Source: Candidatus Poribacteria bacterium (lineage in GTDB: Bacteria; Poribacteria; WGA-4E; WGA-3G). From it: a DNA stretch of 46,950 bases. Made by a program: the position numbers and the translations under genes. The stretch spans positions 1 through 46,950 of the forward strand of contig JAJEDN010000119.1 in assembly GCA_022821495.1 (NCBI GenBank), written 5' to 3'. Shown here one piece after another: positions 32,194 through 40,928 of this stretch; the first letter of the stretch is position 1; each line of letters begins with the position of its first letter. Under the pieces are notes generated by a model. It made no database searches. It saw nothing but the letters and a program-made list of their open reading frames with translations, and was not told the origin of the DNA.

Positions 32194-34098
32194 ATGCAAT
32201 CCCAAAACGCTATTGAACAGCAGTACCAAGAGGCTGTGGAGGCACTTGTCGAGAAGGTTCAGAAAGATCCGTACGTCCTTGCCGCTATTGTTGCGGGTAG
32301 TTTTTCTTATGCGCAGGTGTGGGAAAAATCGGATCTCGACGTTGAACTCATTGGTAGAGATGCAATTCGTCCGACACAATCGTTCTTTTCGCTCGTCGAA
32401 AATGGCGTAAACATCCATGCCAGTATAACGCCACGTAACGCTTTTAAGCAGAATATTGAGAGCGCGCAACAGGGGTCTTTTATGCACTCCTATTTCTCGC
32501 ACAGTACGCTCCTCTTTTCGCGTGATGCTTCCATTCAAGAGTGGTATGATAAGAACGCAAACCTCAACAACATCGGGGACCGTGATAAGCAGTTCCAGCT
32601 GCTCAACGTCGTTGCCGGCACTTTGCCGAACCTCATCTATGCTGAAAAGCAGTTTTACGTCAATAAAGATTGCCTAACCTGTTTTCTTACACTTCTCAAT
32701 GTTGTGCAAGAATTAGCACGGATAGAAGTACTCCTGAACGATGAAATTCCAGCACGAGAGGTGATTCAACCGGCACTCCGCTATAACTCCGACTTTTTTG
32801 ATCGCGTCTATACAGATCTCATCAACTGCGAAAAGAATGAAGCGGTCATTCAGGACACACTTGATGCAATTAACGCCTACCTCGATGCGCGGCAATTTAT
32901 CTTCAAACCTGTGCTTGATTATCTTGCTGAACAGAAAGCACCACGCACCGTTACCGAATTGAACGCCGACTTAGGGCGCGGGTTGCATGATAGTGAAGAA
33001 TCTCTTGATCTGGTCTGCCAATGGCTGACGTGGAAAGGTCTTCTCAGGCAGGTGGCGGTGCCGATGAAGCTCACCGCGAAGAGCCAAATCGCTGTGGAGG
33101 AGCCCGCCTACTATTATGACGGGACTGACGTTAAAGCGGATCAAGTACGCCTGAAAGGCGATATCCACACACAGATCCACCGAGCAGTAGAAAGTTTAAC
33201 AGAAACGCTTGCGCAGGATATGTACGTCGTTGCAGCGATCCTCACCAACAATCTTGCCGAAGATAACGTCTGGGAGAAGACAGCCGTTCATATAACTTTA
33301 ATCCTCCGAGACGGTACGAAGTTTAAACAGAAGCAGTATCAGTTAATTGAAGAAGGCATTCCGATTCTGGTTCAACTCCATACCCGCGGGGCTTACAAAA
33401 AAATGTTAGACCAAACGTTACAGGGCAGTAGACTTCATTCGATTCTTGCTGAGAGTCGTGTCCTTTTTTCCAGGGACAGTCTGTTGTTCGCGGCTGGAGA
33501 TGCTAATTTCACTATTGGAGACCCGTCCTGTCTACAGGTCGGTGAACGGGATAAACACTCTCAACTTCTTAACGCCGCAGCTTTTGCAACAACTATACTC
33601 GCAAAGGCGGAAAAATGGTTCCACCTCAAACAGGATTACAATTACACGTTTCTTTATCTTATATATCTGGTCAGACAATTGGCGTGTATTGAGGTCCTTA
33701 TGCACGGTGAGACTCCGAGACGGAAGGTTATCTATCAAGCCCTTGATCACAATCCTGAGTTTTTCAACACTGTTTTCACTGACCTGTTGGATAAACCGAA
33801 AGATAAAGCAATGCTTGGCGATGCTCTTGAGCAGGTGGATATGTATTTAGAGGATAACCTACAGACGCTGTTCAAACCCTTACTCGATTTCTTAGAGGAA
33901 TCGGGTGAAGAGCGCACGATAACCGACATCTATATGCATTTCGGTAAGCGCGAACTCGCGCTCGAATTGGCGTGCGAATGGCTTGCGCAAAAGGGGGTTA
34001 TCGAACAGTTTTCCGCACCTGTCCGTTTGACGAAGGATAGTCAAACTTCCGTAGAAGAACCGGCATATTATTTTGATGCAAATAATCCATTTTTGTAA
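32194..34098 (+). CDS. Tandem-duplicated nucleotidyltransferase-fold protein, second copy inactive
   Basis: 634 residues made of two homologous halves (about 1-316 and 320-634). Each has a polymerase-beta-type nucleotidyltransferase domain, a helical segment, and a C-terminal winged-helix-like region ending VEEPAYYYD or VEEPAYYFD. In copy one the catalytic signature is intact: Gly35-Ser36 followed by Asp47-Leu-Asp49. In copy two the aligned residues are Asn352-Asn353 and Ala364-Val-His366, so it cannot bind metal the same way. The function is unknown; nucleotidylation of RNA, protein or a small molecule fits the fold. It has its own promoter, and a Phd antitoxin gene follows after 42 bases, suggesting a two-gene unit. 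Confidence 0.8.
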   Translation: MQSQNAIEQQYQEAVEALVEKVQKDPYVLAAIVAGSFSYAQVWEKSDLDVELIGRDAIRPTQSFFSLVENGVNIHASITPRNAFKQNIESAQQGSFMHSYFSHSTLLFSRDASIQEWYDKNANLNNIGDRDKQFQLLNVVAGTLPNLIYAEKQFYVNKDCLTCFLTLLNVVQELARIEVLLNDEIPAREVIQPALRYNSDFFDRVYTDLINCEKNEAVIQDTLDAINAYLDARQFIFKPVLDYLAEQKAPRTVTELNADLGRGLHDSEESLDLVCQWLTWKGLLRQVAVPMKLTAKSQIAVEEPAYYYDGTDVKADQVRLKGDIHTQIHRAVESLTETLAQDMYVVAAILTNNLAEDNVWEKTAVHITLILRDGTKFKQKQYQLIEEGIPILVQLHTRGAYKKMLDQTLQGSRLHSILAESRVLFSRDSLLFAAGDANFTIGDPSCLQVGERDKHSQLLNAAAFATTILAKAEKWFHLKQDYNYTFLYLIYLVRQLACIEVLMHGETPRRKVIYQALDHNPEFFNTVFTDLLDKPKDKAMLGDALEQVDMYLEDNLQTLFKPLLDFLEESGEERTITDIYMHFGKRELALELACEWLAQKGVIEQFSAPVRLTKDSQTSVEEPAYYFDANNPFL

Positions 34099-34140
34099 AG
34101 AGAAGTTCCCAGATTCTTTATTGAAAGGAGTATCAATCAA

Positions 34141-34383
34141 ATGACTGAAATAGGTATTCATGAAGCAAAGACACATTTGTCAAAACTTCTCAAGCGAGTT
34201 GAGAACGGAGAGAGTTTTTCAATAACCAACAGAGGTAGGATAGTAGCGGTGATGGTCCCACCTCGCGGTGTTGCGCAAGTTAAAACCCAGGACGCTTATG
34301 GTCAATTAATTGCGTTACGTCAAAAGTTTCCCATCGGGACAGTTCGTGAGGTGATGGATTGGAAGAACGAAGGCCGTACCTGA
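34141..34383 (+). CDS. Phd/YefM-family antitoxin without adjacent toxin
   Basis: 80 residues. EIGIHEAKTHLSKLLKRVENGESF followed by ITNRGRIVAVMVPP is the Phd/YefM DNA-binding fold; the C-terminal tail (about 35 residues) would bind a toxin, typically a VapC PIN nuclease. No toxin ORF follows in the 139 bases before the UvrA gene. aggag lies about 10 bases before ATG 34141. It may be an orphan, or it may serve the upstream nucleotidyltransferase. Confidence 0.85.
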   Translation: MTEIGIHEAKTHLSKLLKRVENGESFSITNRGRIVAVMVPPRGVAQVKTQDAYGQLIALRQKFPIGTVREVMDWKNEGRT

Positions 34384-34522
34384 TGCCAATTGGATACAAA
34401 TCATTCGTTTCTATTTGGTATTTAATAGCGTTAAATTAATGAAAATCCACTCGGATAAACCTGATATAAATAATTCGCTTTATCCCATCAAATTCTTAAA
34501 AAATTCGTTGTAGGAGGCATGT

Positions 34523-37393
34523 ATGAGACAGACTGTCGCCGTTAAAGGTGCGCGAGAAAATAACCTACAAAATATTGAAGTTGAAATTCCACGAGACCAA
34601 CTTGTCGTCGTTACGGGGATCAGCGGTTCTGGTAAGTCTTCATTGGCGTTTGATACCGTTTATGCTGAGGGGCAGCGCCGATTTTTGGAGTCGATGTCTA
34701 CCTACGCCAAACGCTTTATCACACAACTCAAAAAGCCGGATGTTGATTTCATAGATGGATTGTCCCCTGTCGTCTCTATTGAGCAGAAAACAATCACAAT
34801 GAACCCTCGCTCCACCGTCGGCACGATGACCGATTTGCAGGACTATCTCCGTATGCTCTTTGCGACAATCGGTGCCTCGCATTGCCCGTACTGTGAAGTT
34901 GAGATTCCAATCCGATCGCATCATCAAATCTTGGAACGGATGCTCTCATTGCCCGAAGACACCGAGGTCGAGATCCATGCCCCGGTCTTCAAAATATACG
35001 GTGAAGATTACGACTACCTCTTTGACGACATTCGTACGAAGGGATGCAGACACGTTAAAATTGACGGTATTGAACACGACATCAGCGAGGAAATTGAACT
35101 CGATCCAGATCAGGAATACGATTTACAAGTCATTGTTGACAAATTCTATGTTAAAAAAGATATTGACAAGCAAGTTCTCGCCTCCCTTGAACACGCCATG
35201 CTCGTAGGTGAAGGTTTCATGCGTTTCGATGTCCAGTTTCCAGAGGATGCCGAAGCGGACGCAATAGAGCAGTTGGAAGGATTTGGATGCCCAGAACACG
35301 GGGTTATCATGGCTGAACTCGGACCCCATCACTTCACCTTTAACGAACCGAACGGCGCGTGTGTAACCTGTTCCGGACTCGGTACCTATCTGCAGGTACA
35401 TCCAAATCTACTCGTGCCTGATAAGACGCGGAGCATCGCTGGGGGCGCGTTCGTCCATCAAGCCTTTAACTACGATCCGGATAGATGGGACGGCAGGACA
35501 ATGTACAGCCTCGCGGCACACTACGGATTTGACTTGGACACGCCTTTTGCTGATTTACCAGAAAATGTTATTGACATCCTTTATCACGGTACACACGGCG
35601 AAGAGTTCCCGATCAAACAGCCAGAAGGCGCGCGCCCTGTTGAAAAACGCCATCTCGGTAGGAAAATCCGGTTTGATGGCATCATTACCCGTATTGACAG
35701 ACACTATCGTCGTTACCGGAAACAGGGGGAGGCGCACTCCGGCATGGAGGAATATCTCCGAAAAGTGATGGTAGAACGCACCTGTCCGGATTGCAACGGT
35801 GCTAAACTCAAACGACAGCGGCTCCTCGTCACTATTGAGGGTCAAACCATACACGAAGTCGGCGAATTACATTTTGAAGAATTGAGAGATTTTCTGTCAA
35901 GTATCAAAGATATTCCAGAAAAGCAGCGAGAAGCAGGGCGTCGCGTGATTAATGAGCTTGTGACGCGGATTAACCTCCTCCTCGGCATTGGGCTCGATTA
36001 CCTGAACCTCAATCGTCGTTCTGCAACACTCTCCGGTGGCGAATCGCAGCGGATCCGACTCTCCACACAGATCGGCTCTGGGTTAATGGGTATGCTCTAT
36101 GTCCTTGATGAACCGAGTATCGGTCTGCATCCGAAGGACAATACTAAGATGATAGAGACGCTGCATAAATTGCGGGACATCGGCAACACCGTGATTGTGG
36201 TTGAACACGATGAAACCACAATTCGCGCGGCTGATCATATCATCGAGCTCGGACCGGGACCGGGTATCCACGGTGGGCATGTCGTTGTTCAAGGTAAACT
36301 GAAAAAGATACTTGATTGCCCCGAGTCTTTGACGGGTCTCTATTTGAGTGGCAGACAAGAAATCCCGTTACCAGAAGAACGGCGCAGCTTGAACGGTAAA
36401 TTCTTGAGCATCACCGGTGGTAGAGAAAACAATCTGAAAGACATTGACGTTGATATTCCGATCGGTATGTTTATCTGCATTACGGGGGCTTCCGGTTCTG
36501 GCAAGAGTACCCTCGTCAACGAAATTCTCTATAAAAGGTTGCATTCTATCTACCACGATAGCCGGACGCTCTATGGCGCGCACGATGGGCTTGAAGGACA
36601 CGAACACATCAGCGATGTCATTAGCATTGATCAATCACCGATCGGACGTTCCTCGCGTTCCAACCCTGCCACCTATATCGGCTTCTACGATAATATCCGC
36701 AAACTCTTCGCAAGTGCCCCACTTTCGGTCTCAAGAGGGTACACCGCCTCACGATTCAGTTTCAATGTTAAAGGCGGACGGTGTGAAGAATGTCACGGTG
36801 ATGGCAGAATTACCACGCAGCTTCACTTTATGCCGGATGTCGAGGTCGTTTGTCCGACTTGTAAGGGGGCGCGCTATAATGAGGATACGCTTGATGTTAC
36901 TTATAACGGCAGGAATATCTCCGAGATTCTTGATATGTCAATTGAGGAAGGCGTTGAATTTTTTGCCGATCAGCGGTTGATTAACCATAAATTGAGTGTC
37001 TTGAACCAGCTCGGTATGGGATACCTTCAGATCGGGCATCCTGCTACAATCCTTTCCGGTGGCGAAGCGCAGCGGGTAAAATTGGCAAACGAACTCGGCA
37101 AACTCAAGCGCGGTAAGCACAATCTCTATATCTTAGACGAACCGACCACAGGGCTTCACATTGCAGATGTGCAGAAACTTTTGGATAGCCTCAATCGTCT
37201 CGTCGATAGTGGGCATACGGTACTGGTGATTGAGCATCATCTGGATGTCATCAAAACCGCCGATTATGTTATTGACCTCGGTCCTGAGGGCGGACACAAA
37301 GGCGGAGAGATTTTAGCGCACGGCACGCCTGAAGATATTGCGAAAGTCAAAGCCTCTTTCACTGGACAATTCTTGAAGGAATATCTTATCTGA
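34523..37393 (+). CDS. uvrA: UvrA-family excinuclease ATPase (UvrA or close paralogue)
   Basis: 956 residues with two ABC ATPase modules. The first Walker A is TGISGSGKSS (residues 31-40) and the second TGASGSGKSTL; signature motifs read LSGGESQR and LSGGEAQR. Zn-binding pairs appear as CPEHG...CVTCSGLG, CPDCNGAK, CEECHGDG and CPTCKGARY. A UvrB-binding-like domain follows the first module (LPEDTEVEIHAPVF). Several positions differ from typical UvrA, for example STYAKRFITQLKKPD and RSSRSNPATYIG, so it may be a paralogue rather than the housekeeping enzyme. It scans DNA for damage and loads UvrB. The site aggaggc precedes ATG 34523. Confidence 0.9.
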   Translation: MRQTVAVKGARENNLQNIEVEIPRDQLVVVTGISGSGKSSLAFDTVYAEGQRRFLESMSTYAKRFITQLKKPDVDFIDGLSPVVSIEQKTITMNPRSTVGTMTDLQDYLRMLFATIGASHCPYCEVEIPIRSHHQILERMLSLPEDTEVEIHAPVFKIYGEDYDYLFDDIRTKGCRHVKIDGIEHDISEEIELDPDQEYDLQVIVDKFYVKKDIDKQVLASLEHAMLVGEGFMRFDVQFPEDAEADAIEQLEGFGCPEHGVIMAELGPHHFTFNEPNGACVTCSGLGTYLQVHPNLLVPDKTRSIAGGAFVHQAFNYDPDRWDGRTMYSLAAHYGFDLDTPFADLPENVIDILYHGTHGEEFPIKQPEGARPVEKRHLGRKIRFDGIITRIDRHYRRYRKQGEAHSGMEEYLRKVMVERTCPDCNGAKLKRQRLLVTIEGQTIHEVGELHFEELRDFLSSIKDIPEKQREAGRRVINELVTRINLLLGIGLDYLNLNRRSATLSGGESQRIRLSTQIGSGLMGMLYVLDEPSIGLHPKDNTKMIETLHKLRDIGNTVIVVEHDETTIRAADHIIELGPGPGIHGGHVVVQGKLKKILDCPESLTGLYLSGRQEIPLPEERRSLNGKFLSITGGRENNLKDIDVDIPIGMFICITGASGSGKSTLVNEILYKRLHSIYHDSRTLYGAHDGLEGHEHISDVISIDQSPIGRSSRSNPATYIGFYDNIRKLFASAPLSVSRGYTASRFSFNVKGGRCEECHGDGRITTQLHFMPDVEVVCPTCKGARYNEDTLDVTYNGRNISEILDMSIEEGVEFFADQRLINHKLSVLNQLGMGYLQIGHPATILSGGEAQRVKLANELGKLKRGKHNLYILDEPTTGLHIADVQKLLDSLNRLVDSGHTVLVIEHHLDVIKTADYVIDLGPEGGHKGGEILAHGTPEDIAKVKASFTGQFLKEYLI

Positions 37394-37414
37394 TTTATGA
37401 TCCGGTGATGCAAA

Positions 37415-37795
37415 ATGAATGAAGATGTGTTTGATGGATTCAATGTGAACATATTTCTTGACGAGGATGGCGATTATTTGGCACATTTCGTTGAGATGCC
37501 CAATGTATCGGCATTTTCAGATACGCCAGAAGGGGCATTAAGAGAGCTCGCAATCGCTTGGAAAGGTGTAAAAGAAAGTTATCAAAAACATAACGAACTT
37601 GTCCCGAAAGCACCTATTCGCCAAGAGCACGAAGCCCCCGTCAACGTTCCCGTTGATCCGCAGCTTTACCGCGCCTTGACACACGAAGCCTCGAAATCAG
37701 GAATGAGTCTCTACGCTTTCGTGACGCAAAAATTGAAGTCAACCGTCAGTGTGATTCAAGAAAGCGTAAAAGGTGAAAACATTAGCAAGCGATAA
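37415..37795 (+). CDS. HicB-like antitoxin, orphan
   Basis: 126 residues. The N-terminal half, FNVNIFLDEDGDYLAHFVEMP through GALRELAIAWKGVKES, is a HicB-type partial RNase H-like fold. The second half contains a ribbon-helix-helix-like DNA-binding segment (NVPVDPQLYRALTHEASKSG). HicB antitoxins normally pair with a HicA mRNA interferase, which would be about 60-80 residues; none is found on either side. It lies 21 bases after the UvrA gene. Confidence 0.8.
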   Translation: MNEDVFDGFNVNIFLDEDGDYLAHFVEMPNVSAFSDTPEGALRELAIAWKGVKESYQKHNELVPKAPIRQEHEAPVNVPVDPQLYRALTHEASKSGMSLYAFVTQKLKSTVSVIQESVKGENISKR

Positions 37796-37921
37796 CAGCA
37801 GATGTATCCGCGCTCAGGAGATTGCACATCCGAAATTTCCCCTTGCAAAATTAATTCCAAATCGTGTATACTTTATACCATGAAATTGGAGCACTAAACC
37901 GGATGCTTGCAAGTCTGTTAC

Positions 37922-37938
37922 GGCACACGGCGTGTGCC
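37922..37938. repeat. GC-rich palindrome followed by TACTAC
   Basis: ggcacac (37922-37928) and gtgtgcc (37932-37938) are perfect arms around ggc, followed by tactac. The same trailing word follows the palindrome at 40213-40228. It lies in the 178-base gap before the UvrD/PcrA gene. Confidence 0.55.
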
Positions 37939-37973
37939 TACTACTTTAAATACCAAGAGACAAGGGGCAGACC

Positions 37974-40169
37974 TTGACCGATAACCTTTTAAGATCCTTG
38001 AACGATGTCCAACGCGAAGCCGTCCAGCACACTGAAGGACCGCTTCTTATCTTGTCCGGTGCAGGCAGTGGCAAGACGCGTGTCATCACACACCGCATCG
38101 CCTACCTCATCAAACACCACCGTGTCTCGCCTTTCCGTATCCTCGCTGTGACTTTTACAAACAAGGCTGCAAACGAGATGAAGGAACGGTTGGATACACT
38201 CGTGGACGGAGGCGTTAGCCGAGAGCTCTGGGTGTCAACCTTCCACTCGACTTGTGCACGTATCCTCCGCCGAGATATTGAAAAGTTAGGCACTCGTGCA
38301 GCGTCTGAAGGTGTGTCCCCATCCAAAAAACGTGCTTACACCCGCGATTTTACGATCTTCGATACAGGCGAACAGGCCACGCTTATCAAAGATGTACTCC
38401 GGCAGCTCAACTATAGTGATAAGGATTACAACCCACGCGCAATTCTCAGTCTTATTAGCCATGCCAAGAACGAATCCATCTCACCGCAGAAATACGAGAT
38501 AATCGCTGACGGCTATTTTGAGAGGGTTGTTGCGGAAGTCTACCCACTTTATCAAGATGCCTTGCGTTTAAACAACTCGCTTGATTTCGATGATCTGCTC
38601 CTTTTCACGGTGGAGCTTTTGCGTAAAAATACCGAGGTCCGACAATACTATCAAGGTAAATTTGAATATATTCTCGTTGATGAGTATCAGGATACGAATC
38701 GATGTCAATATGAGTTAGTGCGGTTGTTAGCCGATGAGAAACAAAATGTCTGTGTCGTCGGAGACGATGACCAATCCATTTACGCTTTTCGCGGTGCAGA
38801 CATCAGGAATATCCTCGATTTTGAGAAAGACTATCCGAATGCCAGCGTCCTTCGTTTAGAACAGAATTATCGTTCCACACAAAATATACTGGACGCGGCG
38901 TGGAGCGTTGTCCAAAACAATAAAGCACGAAAACCGAAAAAACTCTGGACAGAACAAGAAGAGGGCGAACTGGTTACCTGCTACGAGGCGATGGATGAGA
39001 GTGACGAGGCGGGGTACGTCGGCACACAAATTGAAGATTGGCATGCCGAAGGCGTGGATTACAAAGATTTTGCTGTCTTCTATCGAACCAACGCGCAATC
39101 CCGAATCTTTGAAGAGGCGTTCCGAGCCGCAAATATTCCGTATCAGATTGTCGGAGGTGTCGGTTTCTATGATCGGATGGAGATTAAAGATCTCCTTGCC
39201 TACCTCCGTGTCATGTGTAATCCGAACGACTCTATGAGTGTCCGTCGTATTATCAATGTGCCGAGCCGCGGCATCGGCGCGACAACACTTGAACGCCTCA
39301 TGGATTTTGCTGCTGCGGAAGATATTACCCTCTTTGAGGCTGTCCAACGTGTTGATGAAATCTCTACAATTAACCGCGGCCTCCAAACAAAAGTGAGACG
39401 TTTCGCTGAAATTTTTGATGAATTTGATGCCACCGTGCTCCCCGCCGATGCGCTTGACTCTGTGTTAAAAGTAACCGGCTATCTTAAAAATTTGAAATCC
39501 CAAGATAGTATTGAAGCACAGAATCGCGTGGAAAATATTGAAGAACTCATTAACGCCGTTAGCCAATATGAATACGACGAACCGGAACCGAGCCTGTCGG
39601 ATTATTTAGAAAACGTGGCACTCATCGCCGATATAGATACAATGGAGACCGATAGCACCGATATGGTGACGTTGATGACTTTGCACAGTGCTAAAGGCTT
39701 GGAATTCCCATTCGTTTTCATCGTCGGCGTGGAAGAGGGATATCTACCACATCAACGCTCTATCAGCACGGAGTCGGAATTGGAGGAAGAACGTCGCCTT
39801 TGCTATGTTGGTATCACGCGGGCGATGGAACAGATCTATCTTTCGCATGCCAGATCGCGCCGAACGTTTCGGGAGACGGAGTATCGCACGCCATCCCGCT
39901 TCATCGCTGAAATCCCTGAATATCTCATCAAGCATGTTGACCGGTACCAATCTCCATTCCGCCAACCACACAGTTTATATGAAGAAGTTCCTGAAGATTC
40001 CGTAGATTACTCTGTTGATCAGATTGTCCATCATCCGAAATTCGGGCGGGGTAAGATAATGAAAATTAGTGGGGCAGGCGGAGATATTCATATTACTGTT
40101 CGCTTTAGCCGTGCTGGTATGACGAAGCGATTCGCTGCTTCTCTCGCGCCACTGACATTGGCTGATTAA
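37974..40169 (+). CDS. pcrA: ATP-dependent DNA helicase PcrA/UvrD
   Basis: Superfamily 1A helicase of 731 residues, acting in nucleotide excision and mismatch repair. Motifs in order: LNDVQREAVQHTEG (Q motif), GAGSGKT (residues 29-35), FTNKAANEMKER, VDEYQDTN, GDDDQSIYAFRGAD, LEQNYRST, LMTLHSAKGLEF and YVGITRA. The C-terminus (IVHHPKFGRGKIMKISG through AASLAPL) is the Tudor-like domain of PcrA/UvrD that contacts RNA polymerase. The start is TTG 37974 with aagggg upstream. It is near the UvrA-family gene, an excision-repair neighbourhood. Confidence 0.95.
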   Translation: MTDNLLRSLNDVQREAVQHTEGPLLILSGAGSGKTRVITHRIAYLIKHHRVSPFRILAVTFTNKAANEMKERLDTLVDGGVSRELWVSTFHSTCARILRRDIEKLGTRAASEGVSPSKKRAYTRDFTIFDTGEQATLIKDVLRQLNYSDKDYNPRAILSLISHAKNESISPQKYEIIADGYFERVVAEVYPLYQDALRLNNSLDFDDLLLFTVELLRKNTEVRQYYQGKFEYILVDEYQDTNRCQYELVRLLADEKQNVCVVGDDDQSIYAFRGADIRNILDFEKDYPNASVLRLEQNYRSTQNILDAAWSVVQNNKARKPKKLWTEQEEGELVTCYEAMDESDEAGYVGTQIEDWHAEGVDYKDFAVFYRTNAQSRIFEEAFRAANIPYQIVGGVGFYDRMEIKDLLAYLRVMCNPNDSMSVRRIINVPSRGIGATTLERLMDFAAAEDITLFEAVQRVDEISTINRGLQTKVRRFAEIFDEFDATVLPADALDSVLKVTGYLKNLKSQDSIEAQNRVENIEELINAVSQYEYDEPEPSLSDYLENVALIADIDTMETDSTDMVTLMTLHSAKGLEFPFVFIVGVEEGYLPHQRSISTESELEEERRLCYVGITRAMEQIYLSHARSRRTFRETEYRTPSRFIAEIPEYLIKHVDRYQSPFRQPHSLYEEVPEDSVDYSVDQIVHHPKFGRGKIMKISGAGGDIHITVRFSRAGMTKRFAASLAPLTLAD

Positions 40170-40198
40170 CCTAAATTGTCATTTGTAGCATGAGGTCA

Positions 40199-40228
40199 GG
40201 ATTTACGCAGACAGGCGATGAATCGCCT
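40199..40228. repeat. Partial copy of the MITE-like element plus palindrome
   Basis: ggatttacgca (40199-40209) is the exact inverse complement of the right end of the element at 22322-22332. It is followed by a perfect palindrome, aggcgat and atcgcct around ga (40213-40228), then tactac. The opposite terminal repeat is not seen, so the copy is partial. Confidence 0.5.
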
Positions 40229-40300
40229 TACTACAAACGGAAGGTCCTTCAAAATACGGGTGTTTCTCAAAAGCAGCTGGTTCGTAAGCAAACCTCTTTA

Positions 40301-40331
40301 ACTGAAAACTGAAAACTGAAAACTGAAAACT
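40301..40331. repeat. Heptanucleotide tandem repeat (actgaaa)x4
   Basis: Four exact copies of actgaaa (40301-40328) plus act. They are preceded by ttcgtaagcaaacctcttta (40281-40300), which resembles the flank of a different heptamer array at 42952. It lies before gatC. Confidence 0.85.
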
Positions 40332-40363
40332 AATTTAGTAATAAGGAGACGAAGTACGAAAAA

Positions 40364-40696
40364 ATGGCAACGATTACCACCGAAGGTGTCCGCCATGTCG
40401 CAAACTTGGCGCGCCTTGAATTTAACGACGAAGAAACAGAACAATTTACTGAGCAGCTTGCCCGAATTCTGGATTATATCGGGACGTTGAATGAACTTGA
40501 AACGGATGAGGTGCCACCGACATCGCATATCCATCCGCACCAAGTTTTCATCATGGGTTCGCAAGAGGGGGCAGCGCATGTCGCTAAAGCGGATGTTGTC
40601 AAACCCTCCTATCCGCGCGAAGATGTCCTCGCAAACGCACCTGAACCTGAAGAGGGATATTTCGGTGTGCCGAGAGTGGTTGATCGCAGCCATTAA
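40364..40696 (+). CDS. gatC: Glutamyl/aspartyl-tRNA amidotransferase subunit C
   Basis: 110 residues, typical GatC length. The N-terminal helices VRHVANLARLEFNDEETEQF and the conserved ILDYIGTLNELETDEVPPT, then a C-terminal belt ending in APEPEEGYFGVPRV, are characteristic. GatC stabilises the GatA/GatB complex that amidates Glu-tRNA(Gln) or Asp-tRNA(Asn) in the cytoplasm. aaggag lies upstream of ATG 40364. gatA follows; gatB is not in the window. Confidence 0.95.
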   Translation: MATITTEGVRHVANLARLEFNDEETEQFTEQLARILDYIGTLNELETDEVPPTSHIHPHQVFIMGSQEGAAHVAKADVVKPSYPREDVLANAPEPEEGYFGVPRVVDRSH

Positions 40697-40712
40697 ATCA
40701 AAAAGAAGAGAT

Positions 40713-40928
40713 CGAAGCCCAAGCAACACGCCGGGCTGGATATACGGAAAAGAATACTTATGCCAAGGACCCCCTCACCGAACCGCAAGGAAAGTTAAAA
40801 ATGCTTTATGAAATGAAAAATAAAAGACCGAAGCCCAAGCAACACGCCGGGCTGGATATACGGAAAAGAATACTTATGCCAAGGACCCCCTCACCGAACC
40901 GCAAGGAAAGTTAAAAATGCTTTATGAA
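40713..40928 (+). repeat. Perfect 100-bp direct duplication covering the gatA start
   Basis: The 100 bases at 40713-40812 recur identically at 40829-40928, separated by 16 bases. Each copy contains caaggaaag followed by an ATG and the first codons of gatA (ATG CTT TAT GAA). The second copy supplies the real gatA start. The identity implies a recent duplication. Confidence 0.95.
40801..40914 (+). CDS. Upstream ORF created by the duplicated gatA start
   Basis: ATG 40801 in the first repeat copy has the same ribosome site as gatA. Its frame runs 37 codons (MLYEMKNKRPKP onward, very basic) and stops at TAA 40912-40914, 2 bases before the gatA ATG. It is probably an accidental product of the duplication, but it would be translated as efficiently as gatA and could couple to it. 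Confidence 0.45.
   Translation: MLYEMKNKRPKPKQHAGLDIRKRILMPRTPSPNRKES

Noticed and set aside
36444..36980. 178-codon + strand frame
   Set aside because: It is an out-of-frame shadow within the UvrA-family gene.
40301..40331. Short regular repeats as a possible CRISPR array
   Set aside because: The unit is 7 bases with no spacers; it is a simple tandem repeat.
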